Part shown: positions 23,557 through 30,909 of the stretch, one piece after another | Layout: each line of letters begins with the position of its first letter | Numbering within the stretch: the stretch's first letter is position 1 | NCBI GenBank assembly: GCA_043798355.1 | Contig: JAZDOT010000010.1 | Coordinates: 62,001-126,000, forward strand | Length of the DNA: 64,000 nt | Direction: 5' to 3' | Origin: JAZDOT01 sp043798355 | GTDB lineage: Bacteria > Patescibacteriota > Gracilibacteria > Peribacterales > Peribacteraceae | Translations under genes and position numbers: made by a program | The notes under the pieces: model-generated | What the model was told of the DNA's origin: nothing | The model's input: the letters and a program-made list of their open reading frames with translations, nothing else | Database searches by the model: none

Positions 23557-25140
23557 CTAGCCGAGCGGCAGCGAGGCGAAAAGAATAAAATGTGCTCGGC
23601 TGTTGATCTTTATCTCCATAAAACTCTGATCGTAGGCGCGTAGCTCAGTTGGTAGAGCACAGGTCTCCAAAACCTGGGGTCGCAGGTTCGATCCCTGCCG
23701 CGCCTGCCAATCACGAAAATGCGGTTGCTGGCGCAGAACGCGCCAGCCTTTTTTGGCTTCGCAGCGCAGCCTTTGCCGTTCCAAAAGAAGGTTCGAGCCG
23801 ACGCGGAGCAGAAATGCGCGCATTTCCAGTTTCTTTTCTGATGAGGCCAATTCATTGGCTTGCACTGCGTCTTTGATGAGCATCCGGACAGGTTCGAGCC
23901 GATCCGTTCCCCCGTTGCGGCACTGCCTGATTTGCTCCTCAAGTCCTGATTTGCAATGAAGCAGGTCGCTCTTCTTTGCGCGGTACTCGTCTGTCGTGAG
24001 TTCTCCTGCGAGGCGCAAGTCCAGAAGCGTCTGCAACTGCGCTTCAATATTGCCCTTATCGTCCATCAGTAATTGCGCAGATGCTTGATTCTCTCGCTTC
24101 GTGTCTCCGGCTTCGCCGTCGAGTTTCGCAAGCATCTTTTTGCCGATGTCATCAGGCAGTGAAAACTGTTCGATGGTTTCTTCCATCTGGTCAAAAAGGG
24201 CTTCCTCACGGGTATACCGTTCACTGCATGAACCCTTTTTCTTCGTGCAGCGGTAGTAGACGTGTCCTTTTTGCCTTTCGGCAGTGATCGAACATCCACA
24301 AGTTGCACACTGCATCATACCAAGAAATGGGTACTCGTTCTTTCTCTGTCTGTGTTTCTTGCCGCGTCTCACGAAGACCCGCTGCACCTCGTCGAACAGT
24401 TTTTTGGGAACGATCGGCTCGTGTACGCCTTCGTACAGCTCGCCCTTAAACAGCATCAGTCCGCAGTAGATGGGACGCTTGAGAAGTTTTTCGACGCCGG
24501 AAGCATAAAGCGCGTTGCCGTGGCCGTTCCGCAAGCCTTCTTCTTCCAGCATGTTTCTGATCTGCTTGAGCGTGTACTCGCCAGTTGAATAGGTTTCAAA
24601 GGCTTTGCGGATGAGCGGCGCCATCTCGGGGTCGGGATCTATACCCCTGGTCTTGCGGTTGTTGATGTACCCGAGTGGCGCCACGGTCGGCCAGAGGCCA
24701 CGGCGCAATTTCTGCCTGTTCCCACGTTTCACGTTCTCGCTAAGATTATCGATGTAATACTTGCTCTGTCCGAAAGCGATATTGAGCATGAACTTGCCCT
24801 GTGGGGTGCTTTCGAACCAGAACGTAGGGAACTTGAGATCAAGGAGCTTTCCGGTGTCGAGCAGGTAGATGATGCGGCCACCGTCGATGCTGTTTCGGGC
24901 GAGCCTGTCCGGATGCCATGAGAGTATTCCCTGTGCTTCACCCTGTTCAATACGGGCAAGCATTTCTGCGAACACGGTTCGGCCGGGTTCTTTGGCGGTT
25001 TTGGCTTCCTCGAAGGAAGCCGCGATTTCAAGGCGTTCTTTTTCGGAATGCTCGGCCAGCTCCGCGAGCTGTGCCTCGATGGAGAGGACTTGTTTATCCT
25101 CCGTATCCGTGAATTTACGAACGTAGATGAAGTACTTCAT
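23557..25140 (-). CDS. large serine recombinase, catalytic Ser replaced by Phe
   Basis: About 527 residues: N-terminal resolvase domain (MKYFIYVRKFTDTEDKQVLS...), recombinase domain (GLWPTVAPLGYINNRKTRGI), a zinc ribbon (CATCGCSI...YYRCTKKKGSC) and a coiled-coil C-terminus. Family members read YxRKS(S/T)D; here the nucleophile position is Phe10 (TTC, codon 25111-25113; a single change from TCC). The enzyme is probably unable to cut DNA. The frame continues antisense through tRNA-Trp (residues RQGSNLRPQVLETCALPTEL), so the natural C-terminus is uncertain. Start at the MKYF methionine. Confidence 0.88.
   Translation of the reverse strand: MKYFIYVRKFTDTEDKQVLSIEAQLAELAEHSEKERLEIAASFEEAKTAKEPGRTVFAEMLARIEQGEAQGILSWHPDRLARNSIDGGRIIYLLDTGKLLDLKFPTFWFESTPQGKFMLNIAFGQSKYYIDNLSENVKRGNRQKLRRGLWPTVAPLGYINNRKTRGIDPDPEMAPLIRKAFETYSTGEYTLKQIRNMLEEEGLRNGHGNALYASGVEKLLKRPIYCGLMLFKGELYEGVHEPIVPKKLFDEVQRVFVRRGKKHRQRKNEYPFLGMMQCATCGCSITAERQKGHVYYRCTKKKGSCSERYTREEALFDQMEETIEQFSLPDDIGKKMLAKLDGEAGDTKRENQASAQLLMDDKGNIEAQLQTLLDLRLAGELTTDEYRAKKSDLLHCKSGLEEQIRQCRNGGTDRLEPVRMLIKDAVQANELASSEKKLEMRAFLLRVGSNLLLERQRLRCEAKKGWRVLRQQPHFRDWQARQGSNLRPQVLETCALPTELRAYDQSFMEIKINSRAHFILFASLPLG
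23634..23709 (+). tRNA. tRNA-Trp (CCA anticodon)
   Basis: Acceptor AGGCGCG/CGCGCCT, D arm GCTCAGTTGGTAGAGC, anticodon loop CTCCAAA giving anticodon CCA, T arm GCAGGTTCGATCCCTGC. The 3' CCA is encoded (23707-23709). It is the landing site of the defence island; a 5' fragment is duplicated 99 bp upstream. Confidence 0.96.
23703..23775 (+). repeat. 73-bp perfect inverted repeat, left copy
   Basis: Begins in the tRNA-Trp 3' end (CCTGCCA) and covers the recombinase C-terminal codons. Its exact reverse complement is at 25184-25256, beyond the recombinase start. Confidence 0.93.
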
Positions 25141-25183
25141 GGGGCGAACGAGAAGGGGGGAGAAATTTGCGTTTGGCCACCGA

Positions 25184-25256
25184 CAAAGGCTGCGCTGCGA
25201 AGCCAAAAAAGGCTGGCGCGTTCTGCGCCAGCAACCGCATTTTCGTGATTGGCAGG
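25184..25256 (-). repeat. 73-bp perfect inverted repeat, right copy
   Basis: Exact reverse complement of 23703-23775; the two copies frame the serine recombinase gene. Confidence 0.93.
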
Positions 25257-25353
25257 GGGTGCTGCAAAAAATCCGAACTGATCTGGGCTGCTAGCGGCGC
25301 GGCGGCTGCCAAATTGCGCGCGCCCAGCCGCACGCGCCGCCGCCGTTTTCCGG
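25250..25353 (+). repeat. 104-bp perfect terminal inverted repeat, left
   Basis: Very GC-rich; identical to the reverse complement of 30633-30736 over all 104 bp by eye. Begins with the complement of CTGCCA, the tRNA-Trp 3' end. Confidence 0.95.
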
Positions 25354-25430
25354 AAAACCGCCAAAGAACCCGACCACCGCGTCGGCTCGAACCTTCTTGT
25401 GGCCAAACGCAAATTTCTCCCGTTCATAGT
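25354..25430 (+). pseudogene. serine recombinase fragment (C-terminal type)
   Basis: Plus strand reads KTAKEPDHRVGSNLLVAKRK, which combines two motifs of the neighbouring recombinase (KTAKEPGR and RVGSNLL). It is in frame with the fragment at 30601-30636 if the cassette ends are joined. Confidence 0.6.
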
Positions 25431-25432
25431 GT

Positions 25433-25463
25433 GCTAACTATAGTATGTAGAACTATAGTTAGC
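25433..25463 (+). promoter_or_regulatory. controller-protein operator (C-box-like palindrome)
   Basis: GCTAACTATAG - 9 nt - CTATAGTTAGC, a perfect 11-bp inverted repeat 21 bp before the controller start codon. It is the expected site for an autoregulating restriction-modification C protein. Confidence 0.82.
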
Positions 25464-25484
25464 AACTGATACGATTCCTGCTCA

Positions 25485-25697
25485 GTGAAACAGGACATTG
25501 TTGCTAGTTTCGGCAGAAAAATACGTGATCTTCGCATTGAAGCAGGTTTGTCTCAGGAGGAGCTTGCTGCGCGAACGAAGGTTCATCGAACCTATATCGG
25601 AATGATTGAACGAGGAGAGAAAAACATCACGATACGAAATGTCGAAAAACTGGCACAGGCTCTTAATATTTCTATCGATCAACTTTTCCGTTTTTAA
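25485..25697 (+). CDS. restriction-modification controller (C) protein, XRE type
   Basis: 70 residues with GTG start: FGRKIRDLRIEAGLSQEELA, then the recognition helix AARTKVHRTYIGMIERGEKN. This is close to known C proteins that delay restriction-enzyme expression after entry into a new host. It lies 1 bp before the restriction gene and just after a perfect palindrome, so it should control both itself and the nuclease. Confidence 0.9.
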   Translation: MKQDIVASFGRKIRDLRIEAGLSQEELAARTKVHRTYIGMIERGEKNITIRNVEKLAQALNISIDQLFRF

Positions 25698-25698
25698 T

Positions 25699-26631
25699 AT
25701 GCCATCCGTTAGTCATAAATTCCGACGGCAACTTGATGAGATTCGTGCTTTGCTCTCAGCACTTGGTTTTACCACAAAGCACAACACAGACTTAACTTCA
25801 TGGGCAATACTTGCTTTGCAGGATGAAAAAAAGAGAGACACTAAAGCAGGATTCGGCTCATTAGCTAGCGGCGCAACAATCAGAGATATTCTCGACTATT
25901 GCCGCAAATGCGGCACTGGATATGCTGAGAACACACGAGAAAGTCTTAGGAAGCATAGTGTCAAATATCTCGTTCACGCGGGAATGGTTATCAGCAATCC
26001 CGATGACCCAAGCAGACCGACGAACTCTGCGAAGACCAATTATATTTTGCATCCTGAATTTCAAGCCATCTTGAAGTCGGGAGGTGCACAAAGAAAAACA
26101 CTGATTGAGCAATGGCAAAAACATGCGAAACAGACGAAGCCAACCGAATGGCGTAGGGATAAATCATTATCTGTCCGATTGAACGGCAAGAGATTCAAGA
26201 TCCACCCATCGAAGCATAATCTTCTTGAGAAGTTTGCCATTGAAGTTTTTCTTCCTGCATTGTGTGGAAAATTCGATGTCCTGTATTTTTCAGATACGGA
26301 TGACAAGTCTCTTCACGTTGATAAAAGACTGGAGAGCTATCTCGAAACCAAATTCGATGTGCACAAAAAAATACCTGACATAGTGGTCTCATCAAATGAT
26401 CGACGGACTTTGTTTTTCATTGAGGCTGTTGCCTCTTCCGGTGAAGTGGATTATCTGAGGAAGGATGAGATTGACCGGGTGTTTCCTTTGCAAAAAGGAA
26501 TCCGGAGAAGGTATGTGAGCATGTTTATGAATCGCAAGGATTTCCGCAAGTTCAGCGATAGTATCGCGCTTGGAACCGAGGCATGGATTGTAGAAGAGTC
26601 GCCGCATGTGATCGATTTATCACCGCTGTAA
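25699..26631 (+). CDS. BsuBI/PstI-family type II restriction endonuclease
   Basis: 310 residues. N-terminal helical DNA-recognition part, C-terminal PD-(D/E)xK nuclease: PDIVVSS (Pro226-Asp227) and FFIEAVASSGEVDYLRKDEI (Glu242), the pattern of BsuBI/PstI enzymes, which cleave CTGCAG. Specificity here is inferred only by family. The start is the ATG one base after the controller stop. Convergent with the methyltransferase, 12-bp overlap. The AT-rich codon use differs from the housekeeping genes. Confidence 0.9.
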   Translation: MPSVSHKFRRQLDEIRALLSALGFTTKHNTDLTSWAILALQDEKKRDTKAGFGSLASGATIRDILDYCRKCGTGYAENTRESLRKHSVKYLVHAGMVISNPDDPSRPTNSAKTNYILHPEFQAILKSGGAQRKTLIEQWQKHAKQTKPTEWRRDKSLSVRLNGKRFKIHPSKHNLLEKFAIEVFLPALCGKFDVLYFSDTDDKSLHVDKRLESYLETKFDVHKKIPDIVVSSNDRRTLFFIEAVASSGEVDYLRKDEIDRVFPLQKGIRRRYVSMFMNRKDFRKFSDSIALGTEAWIVEESPHVIDLSPL

Positions 26632-28212
26632 TACATAGTCCGACTCCTCTTTGCTCAATCCGTACGCCTCATTTATCTTCCTTTCTAAATCTTGCCAGTT
26701 TGTGCGATCGGCTTTATGGAGCTCCTCTATGTTATGAGGGATCGGTAGAGCCCGGATTTCCCCGGCTGAAACCTGTGTATTGCCGTTAATCAACCGAAAT
26801 AACCTATCCCAGAGGGAGCTATTAAGCAGAAGTTCCATGATATTAAGCGGAGGAGCTGCATCATCCTCACGAACCATGTAGTTCAAATGGTTTTCAAGGA
26901 AGAAACCGCCTTTCCCTGTTTTTACCAGTGCCGCCTCAATTCTATGTCGCTGCTCTTTCGCTGAAATGCGCTTGAATACCACAGTATCCTGATTGAGTAT
27001 TTCCGGTGTTGTTTCTTTACAGTCTCTCATAGTCTTAGGGCGACTCTTATGCTCTTTGTTTGGATTGAATGTGAAACGCGAAACCTGATGCGGCCAATAC
27101 AAAGGACGAAAGCCTTTTCCTTCTTCATTCGACAAATACTGTTTTCTTCTGAACGCCACAACAGGTCCGGTAGAAACACGAAGTCCGCTATCCGAAACCT
27201 TTTTGAATCCATTCTTAAAGCACCTTTTTATAAGCAAGGCATCAAGCTCTGTTTCGGGGATACAAATAATGCTTGAATTCCAAAACACGATATCTCGACC
27301 TATAGCAAATTTGGAAATTTCGAATTTCCCGTTGGTGATTGCTGTTCCCACAATCACGCTATCACTGCTTGGAGTCGTATTGCTCAACGTCAGCAAAATT
27401 TGCTCCTGTAAGACATCCATAAAAGCTTTATCTCTCTCAAAGAGCGTTACTAATTCTTCCGTACTAACTTGGTTTGTCAGAATATCCCTGAGGCGACGGA
27501 AGTAGGCACCGGAAACAAAACTTTTTGGGATGATATAGCCAAGTTTTCCGCGTGGCTTTAAATACTTTATTCCAGCTTCCACGAAAGACGCATAGAGATT
27601 TGGATGCCCCAAGTTTTGCTTCGGGTTAGTTTTGAGATATGGCGGATTGCCTAAGACGCAATCGAATTGCATATTGGAATCAAACAGACCACCAACTTTC
27701 TCGAGCATATCGGCTTCTCGTATGTGAAAGGTTTCTTGCATGGAAATCTTGTAACCGTTTTTCGCAAGACATCCTCGGACATTGGCGAGCGCAATTCGCA
27801 CAAGAATAGGATCAATATCAAAACCGTAAATGGACGCCTGAATATGGCTTAAATCCATCGATTTTTGAATCATTGTTTCCAATGCACCGAGTAAAAACCT
27901 TCCGCTTCCGCAAGAAATATCGGCAATACTTTGTTCCGGCGTGTATTGAGTAGATCGAATGAGATATTTCACAATTGCTTTCGGCGTGAAGAATTGGCCG
28001 TGTCCACTTCGGTATTCTTTGTCAGTTATTTTGCAATAGTACTCGCCGAGTCCGTCCCACTGATGCGGATCGAATGGAAGCTCTGTCTTTTTCTTTGCAC
28101 CACAAACACCATGTACAGCCTCATAGGTTTCGCATAGTGATTGCCAGCAGCTGAGAGAATGTGCATTAGACATATTGCAACGATTGATCAGATCTTCGAA
28201 AAAAGTATACAT
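26620..28212 (-). CDS. N6-adenine DNA methyltransferase of the type II system
   Basis: 530 residues, class I SAM fold: GQFFTPKAIVKYLI (72-85), motif I IADISCGSGRF (96-106), catalytic NPPY (189-192), and a C-terminal target-recognition region. Protects host sites from the partner nuclease. The start at 28212 overlaps the repressor stop by 25 bp; an ATG at 28173 is an alternative. Being in the same run as the S24 repressor, it may be co-regulated with it. Confidence 0.93.
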   Translation of the reverse strand: MYTFFEDLINRCNMSNAHSLSCWQSLCETYEAVHGVCGAKKKTELPFDPHQWDGLGEYYCKITDKEYRSGHGQFFTPKAIVKYLIRSTQYTPEQSIADISCGSGRFLLGALETMIQKSMDLSHIQASIYGFDIDPILVRIALANVRGCLAKNGYKISMQETFHIREADMLEKVGGLFDSNMQFDCVLGNPPYLKTNPKQNLGHPNLYASFVEAGIKYLKPRGKLGYIIPKSFVSGAYFRRLRDILTNQVSTEELVTLFERDKAFMDVLQEQILLTLSNTTPSSDSVIVGTAITNGKFEISKFAIGRDIVFWNSSIICIPETELDALLIKRCFKNGFKKVSDSGLRVSTGPVVAFRRKQYLSNEEGKGFRPLYWPHQVSRFTFNPNKEHKSRPKTMRDCKETTPEILNQDTVVFKRISAKEQRHRIEAALVKTGKGGFFLENHLNYMVREDDAAPPLNIMELLLNSSLWDRLFRLINGNTQVSAGEIRALPIPHNIEELHKADRTNWQDLERKINEAYGLSKEESDYVLQR

Positions 28213-28835
28213 CGAACAATACCATGAATTTTTAGAGAATCTGGATCCTCCACAACATGGCTCTTGTAGCGAGCATTCTCTGACTCAAGAAGAATGCGCT
28301 TACCGGAAGTCGTGTATCGCTTGATCTTGGTTTCGTTGTTCTCATCGCAAACAATGACCTTTCCTTCCAAGTTGTGTCTTCCATCAATATACGGTTCCAC
28401 AAGAACAACATCGCCAGCGTGAATGCGTGGCTCCATGGAATCGCTCTCGGCACGCACTAAAAATGCATTCTTTAATTTTGCGGGTATGAAACTTGACCGC
28501 ACAGGCAGCCGTTCTATTACATGCTGTTCGTTATCAATACCTTCGCCACAGGCAGCCAGTGCCAAAAGAGGCAGAAAAGTGAACGAGTCTTCGGATTCAT
28601 CCTCGCCAAACACGGTGAAGTGAGCCGGATTATCGGGATCTCTTTTTACGAGACCTCTCTCCTCAAGCTGTTTCATATGATGGACAACTTGGCTCTTCGA
28701 TGACGCTCCGATGGCTTTTCGTAACTGCTCGAGGGAATATCCCTCGTCTTCGGATATATTCTTCAATACCTCGAGGAGCCGTGCCTGAAAGCGATGGAGG
28801 GGTCTCACCGCTCGATCATATATACAGACGTACAA
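28188..28835 (-). CDS. S24 (LexA-like) self-cleaving repressor
   Basis: 215 residues: winged-helix N-terminus (FQARLLEVLKNISEDEGYSL..SSKSQVVHHMKQLEERGLV), cleavage site at Cys96-Gly97, peptidase domain with Ser133 in ESDSMEPRIHAGD and Lys172 in TKIKRY. Family members autocleave upon RecA-ssDNA and derepress targets. It is divergent from the CBASS operon with an operator-like palindrome between, so it probably ties CBASS (and the methyltransferase downstream) to DNA damage or phage attack. Confidence 0.9.
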   Translation of the reverse strand: MYVCIYDRAVRPLHRFQARLLEVLKNISEDEGYSLEQLRKAIGASSKSQVVHHMKQLEERGLVKRDPDNPAHFTVFGEDESEDSFTFLPLLALAACGEGIDNEQHVIERLPVRSSFIPAKLKNAFLVRAESDSMEPRIHAGDVVLVEPYIDGRHNLEGKVIVCDENNETKIKRYTTSGKRILLESENARYKSHVVEDPDSLKIHGIVRCILFSKI

Positions 28836-28842
28836 ATTTACA

Positions 28843-28878
28843 AGACGTTATTGACATCGTCTAGTATTCCTGTACCCT
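28843..28878 (+). promoter_or_regulatory. CBASS promoter with repressor operator candidate
   Basis: TTGACA (28851-28856), 16 bp, TG-TACCCT (28873-28878). AGACG - 10 nt - CGTCT (28843-28862) straddles the -35, and a further AGACGT lies at 28826-28831. Probable binding site of the S24 repressor. Confidence 0.68.
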
Positions 28879-28914
28879 GTTGTGCGGCAAATACTTCTTT
28901 CCTCTCAATCTCTC

Positions 28915-29121
28915 ATGGCAATAGATGCTTCAGGAATGAAAGGCTATCGTCCTCGCAATAAAACCGGGGAACTCCGTGACAAGCGCGACGACACGCTCAT
29001 GGGCACAATCGAAAAACAGTACAAGCGTGATTTTGATGTTCGCGACGATATGAAACTGGGCAATTTCCTCAAACGCGAAGGTTACGAGTCCCTCAATGAT
29101 CTCCTTCACAACCAACACTGA
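28915..29121 (+). CDS. small protein leading the CBASS operon
   Basis: 68 residues, basic then amphipathic: YRPRNKTGELRDKRDDT, GTIEKQYKRDF, KLGNFLKREGYESLND. No named family that I can cite. The stop overlaps the CD-NTase ATG by one base, which argues for translational coupling and a role with the synthase (regulator or subunit). A GTG at 28882 is too close to the -10 to be used. Confidence 0.75.
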   Translation: MAIDASGMKGYRPRNKTGELRDKRDDTLMGTIEKQYKRDFDVRDDMKLGNFLKREGYESLNDLLHNQH

Positions 29122-30023
29122 TGACGACCACGCTCACCCCTGCCTTGAACCTTGACTTACTCGCCGCAGCACCGAGCATCGGTGAGCAGAATGCCGCTGC
29201 TACAACGCACACAATGATCCGAACATTCATCGAAAACGAATCTACGCTGAGTAAATATTCCATTGAGACTCAGCTGCACGGCTCGTATAAGAACAGCACG
29301 AATGTTCGTCGGGAAAGCGATGTCGATATCGGAGCAATGAGTGAACAGATATTTCTCTACGACATCAGTGGTTTGCCAGCGGATCAAGTGGCAAGGTTTC
29401 ATGAGACTACATCTGCCGGATCCTTTACCTTTCAAGAATATCGGAATGACGTCCTTGCAAGCCTGAGACGGAAATACGGATCGGAGGTCATTGATGGAAA
29501 TAAAGCCATCACGATTTCGGGGAATACCTACCGACTCTCAGCCGATATACTTCCATGTGTTGAATTCCATCATTACTGGGATTACATGCGTTCCTCGGGA
29601 AATTATGCAAAAGGCATTGCGTTCTTAACAAAGGATGGCAAGCGCGTTGTGAACTTCCCACAGCAGCACTTTGAGAATATGACAACGAAGAATACGGCTA
29701 CAAATGAGTATTTCAAGGGATGTGTCCGAATCATGAAGCGTATCCGGAACGATCTTATCTGCGATAGAGTCATCAGTGAAAAGCACTCCCCATCGTGCTA
29801 TATCGAATCTTTGCTTTGGAATGCGCCGAACGTCCTGTTCTCAGGTGGTTATAGTGCCGCAATGCGAGGAGTGTTAGCACATCTCTACAAAACGCTCGAC
29901 GACGGCAGTGCCACTTCCTATGTTCAAGCGAATAGGGTGTATGTGCTATTCCACTCCGAGTTCTGGTCGATGGGTCAGGCAAAGGAACTGATTCTTTATG
30001 TTTGGAGCCGCATCTTCCCATGA
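29121..30023 (+). CDS. CBASS CD-NTase (cyclic oligonucleotide synthase)
   Basis: 300 residues. Nucleotidyltransferase core: HGSYKNSTNVRRESDVDIGA with GS at 54-55, Asp67 and Asp69, third acidic residue Asp142 in RLSADILPC. This is the signature of cGAS/DncV-like enzymes, which make cyclic di- or trinucleotides after phage infection. No CARF, TIR or ubiquitin-like gene accompanies it, so this is a minimal type I CBASS. The product nucleotide cannot be read from sequence alone. ATGA overlap with the effector gene. Confidence 0.9.
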   Translation: MTTTLTPALNLDLLAAAPSIGEQNAAATTHTMIRTFIENESTLSKYSIETQLHGSYKNSTNVRRESDVDIGAMSEQIFLYDISGLPADQVARFHETTSAGSFTFQEYRNDVLASLRRKYGSEVIDGNKAITISGNTYRLSADILPCVEFHHYWDYMRSSGNYAKGIAFLTKDGKRVVNFPQQHFENMTTKNTATNEYFKGCVRIMKRIRNDLICDRVISEKHSPSCYIESLLWNAPNVLFSGGYSAAMRGVLAHLYKTLDDGSATSYVQANRVYVLFHSEFWSMGQAKELILYVWSRIFP

Positions 30024-30598
30024 GAACACACCTGAAAAAAGCACTGGTTTCCCTCCTGATGGTCTATGGCCTTACACTTCTGGTGTGGTTATTTGCACTC
30101 GGGTCATTGGACTCTCAAGGCTTCGTGATGGGGCTCAAGTATCTTGCCAAAGCAACACTTCCACCACTTCTCGTTGCCTATATATTCCAGCGTTGGGTAT
30201 GGCGATGGAAGCCTGTACAAATGTGGCTGCAATTACCAGATCTTCGGGGAACTTGGAGTGGTGATCTGGTCAGTACGCATGACGCACAAGTCCGTGTCCC
30301 TATCACTCTTACTATTACTCAAACCCTTGCGTCGCTCTACGTATCAGCAAAAACTAATACGTCGTCTTCTCTAAGTTCATGTGCTCATCTGCTGCCACAT
30401 GCAGAACTGCCGCGATACGATCTGATTTTCACATACCTTAATTCACCCAAAGGCGAGAGTGGCCTCGACATACATTGGGGAACAAGCATCTTTGCAATTG
30501 ATGGTTTGCGTCCGTCAACGCTCGAAGGTTCTTACTTCACAAACAGGAAACCCCAAACTCAGGGCTCCATTACGCTTCGAAAGCTTCCTCGAATCTGA
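30020..30598 (+). CDS. Cap15-like CBASS membrane effector (2TM + beta-barrel)
   Basis: 192 residues: two transmembrane helices (about 8-28 and 40-58), then a beta-rich domain introduced by LPDLRGTWSG (72-81), the conserved entry motif of Cap15/S-2TM-beta effectors. In known systems the barrel binds the cyclic nucleotide and the membrane helices oligomerise to disrupt the inner membrane, killing the infected cell. The ATG overlaps the CD-NTase stop (ATGA), confirming the pair. Confidence 0.87.
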   Translation: MRTHLKKALVSLLMVYGLTLLVWLFALGSLDSQGFVMGLKYLAKATLPPLLVAYIFQRWVWRWKPVQMWLQLPDLRGTWSGDLVSTHDAQVRVPITLTITQTLASLYVSAKTNTSSSLSSCAHLLPHAELPRYDLIFTYLNSPKGESGLDIHWGTSIFAIDGLRPSTLEGSYFTNRKPQTQGSITLRKLPRI

Positions 30599-30600
30599 CC

Positions 30601-30636
30601 GAGAACGCCGAAAAAGAACGCCTTGAAATCGCCCGG
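30601..30636 (+). pseudogene. serine recombinase fragment (N-terminal type)
   Basis: Reads ENAEKERLEIAR, matching SEKERLEIA of the 23557 recombinase, then enters the inverted repeat. Confidence 0.65.
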
Positions 30637-30736
30637 AAAACGGCGGCGGCGCGTGCGGCTGGGCGCGCGCAATTTGGCAGCCGCCGCGCCGCTAGCAGCC
30701 CAGATCAGTTCGGATTTTTTGCAGCACCCCCTGCCA
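30633..30736 (-). repeat. 104-bp perfect terminal inverted repeat, right
   Basis: Exact reverse complement of 25250-25353; ends CCCCCTGCCA. From here to 30909 there is no gene; a CCCCTCT/AGAGGGG inverted repeat (about 30799-30838) may terminate the Csx3-like gene. Confidence 0.95.
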
Positions 30737-30909
30737 CATATCCTTGGTGGAAAACGACCCGTTGCCATGAGGCGGTGGGCAAAGTTCCGGAGGTACCTGC
30801 CCCTCTCTTTTTTGCGATCTACAAAAGGGTAGAGGGGTGAGCCGAAGCCCACCCCTCCATGCCCCCTGCAATCGACGACATTTCTCCGGCATCCGTGCCG
30901 GAACCGCCA

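Larger units (their letters stand above)
25250..30736. mobile_element. defence cassette bounded by 104-bp inverted repeats
   Basis: Contains controller, restriction enzyme, methyltransferase, S24 repressor, small protein, CD-NTase and Cap15-like effector, with recombinase-gene fragments just inside both ends. It has no transposase of its own; mobility may depend on a recombinase such as those at 23557 or 37807. Confidence 0.75.

Noticed and set aside
25137..25427. 96-codon minus-strand frame between recombinase and controller
   Set aside because: It only translates the 73-bp and 104-bp inverted repeats and recombinase debris.
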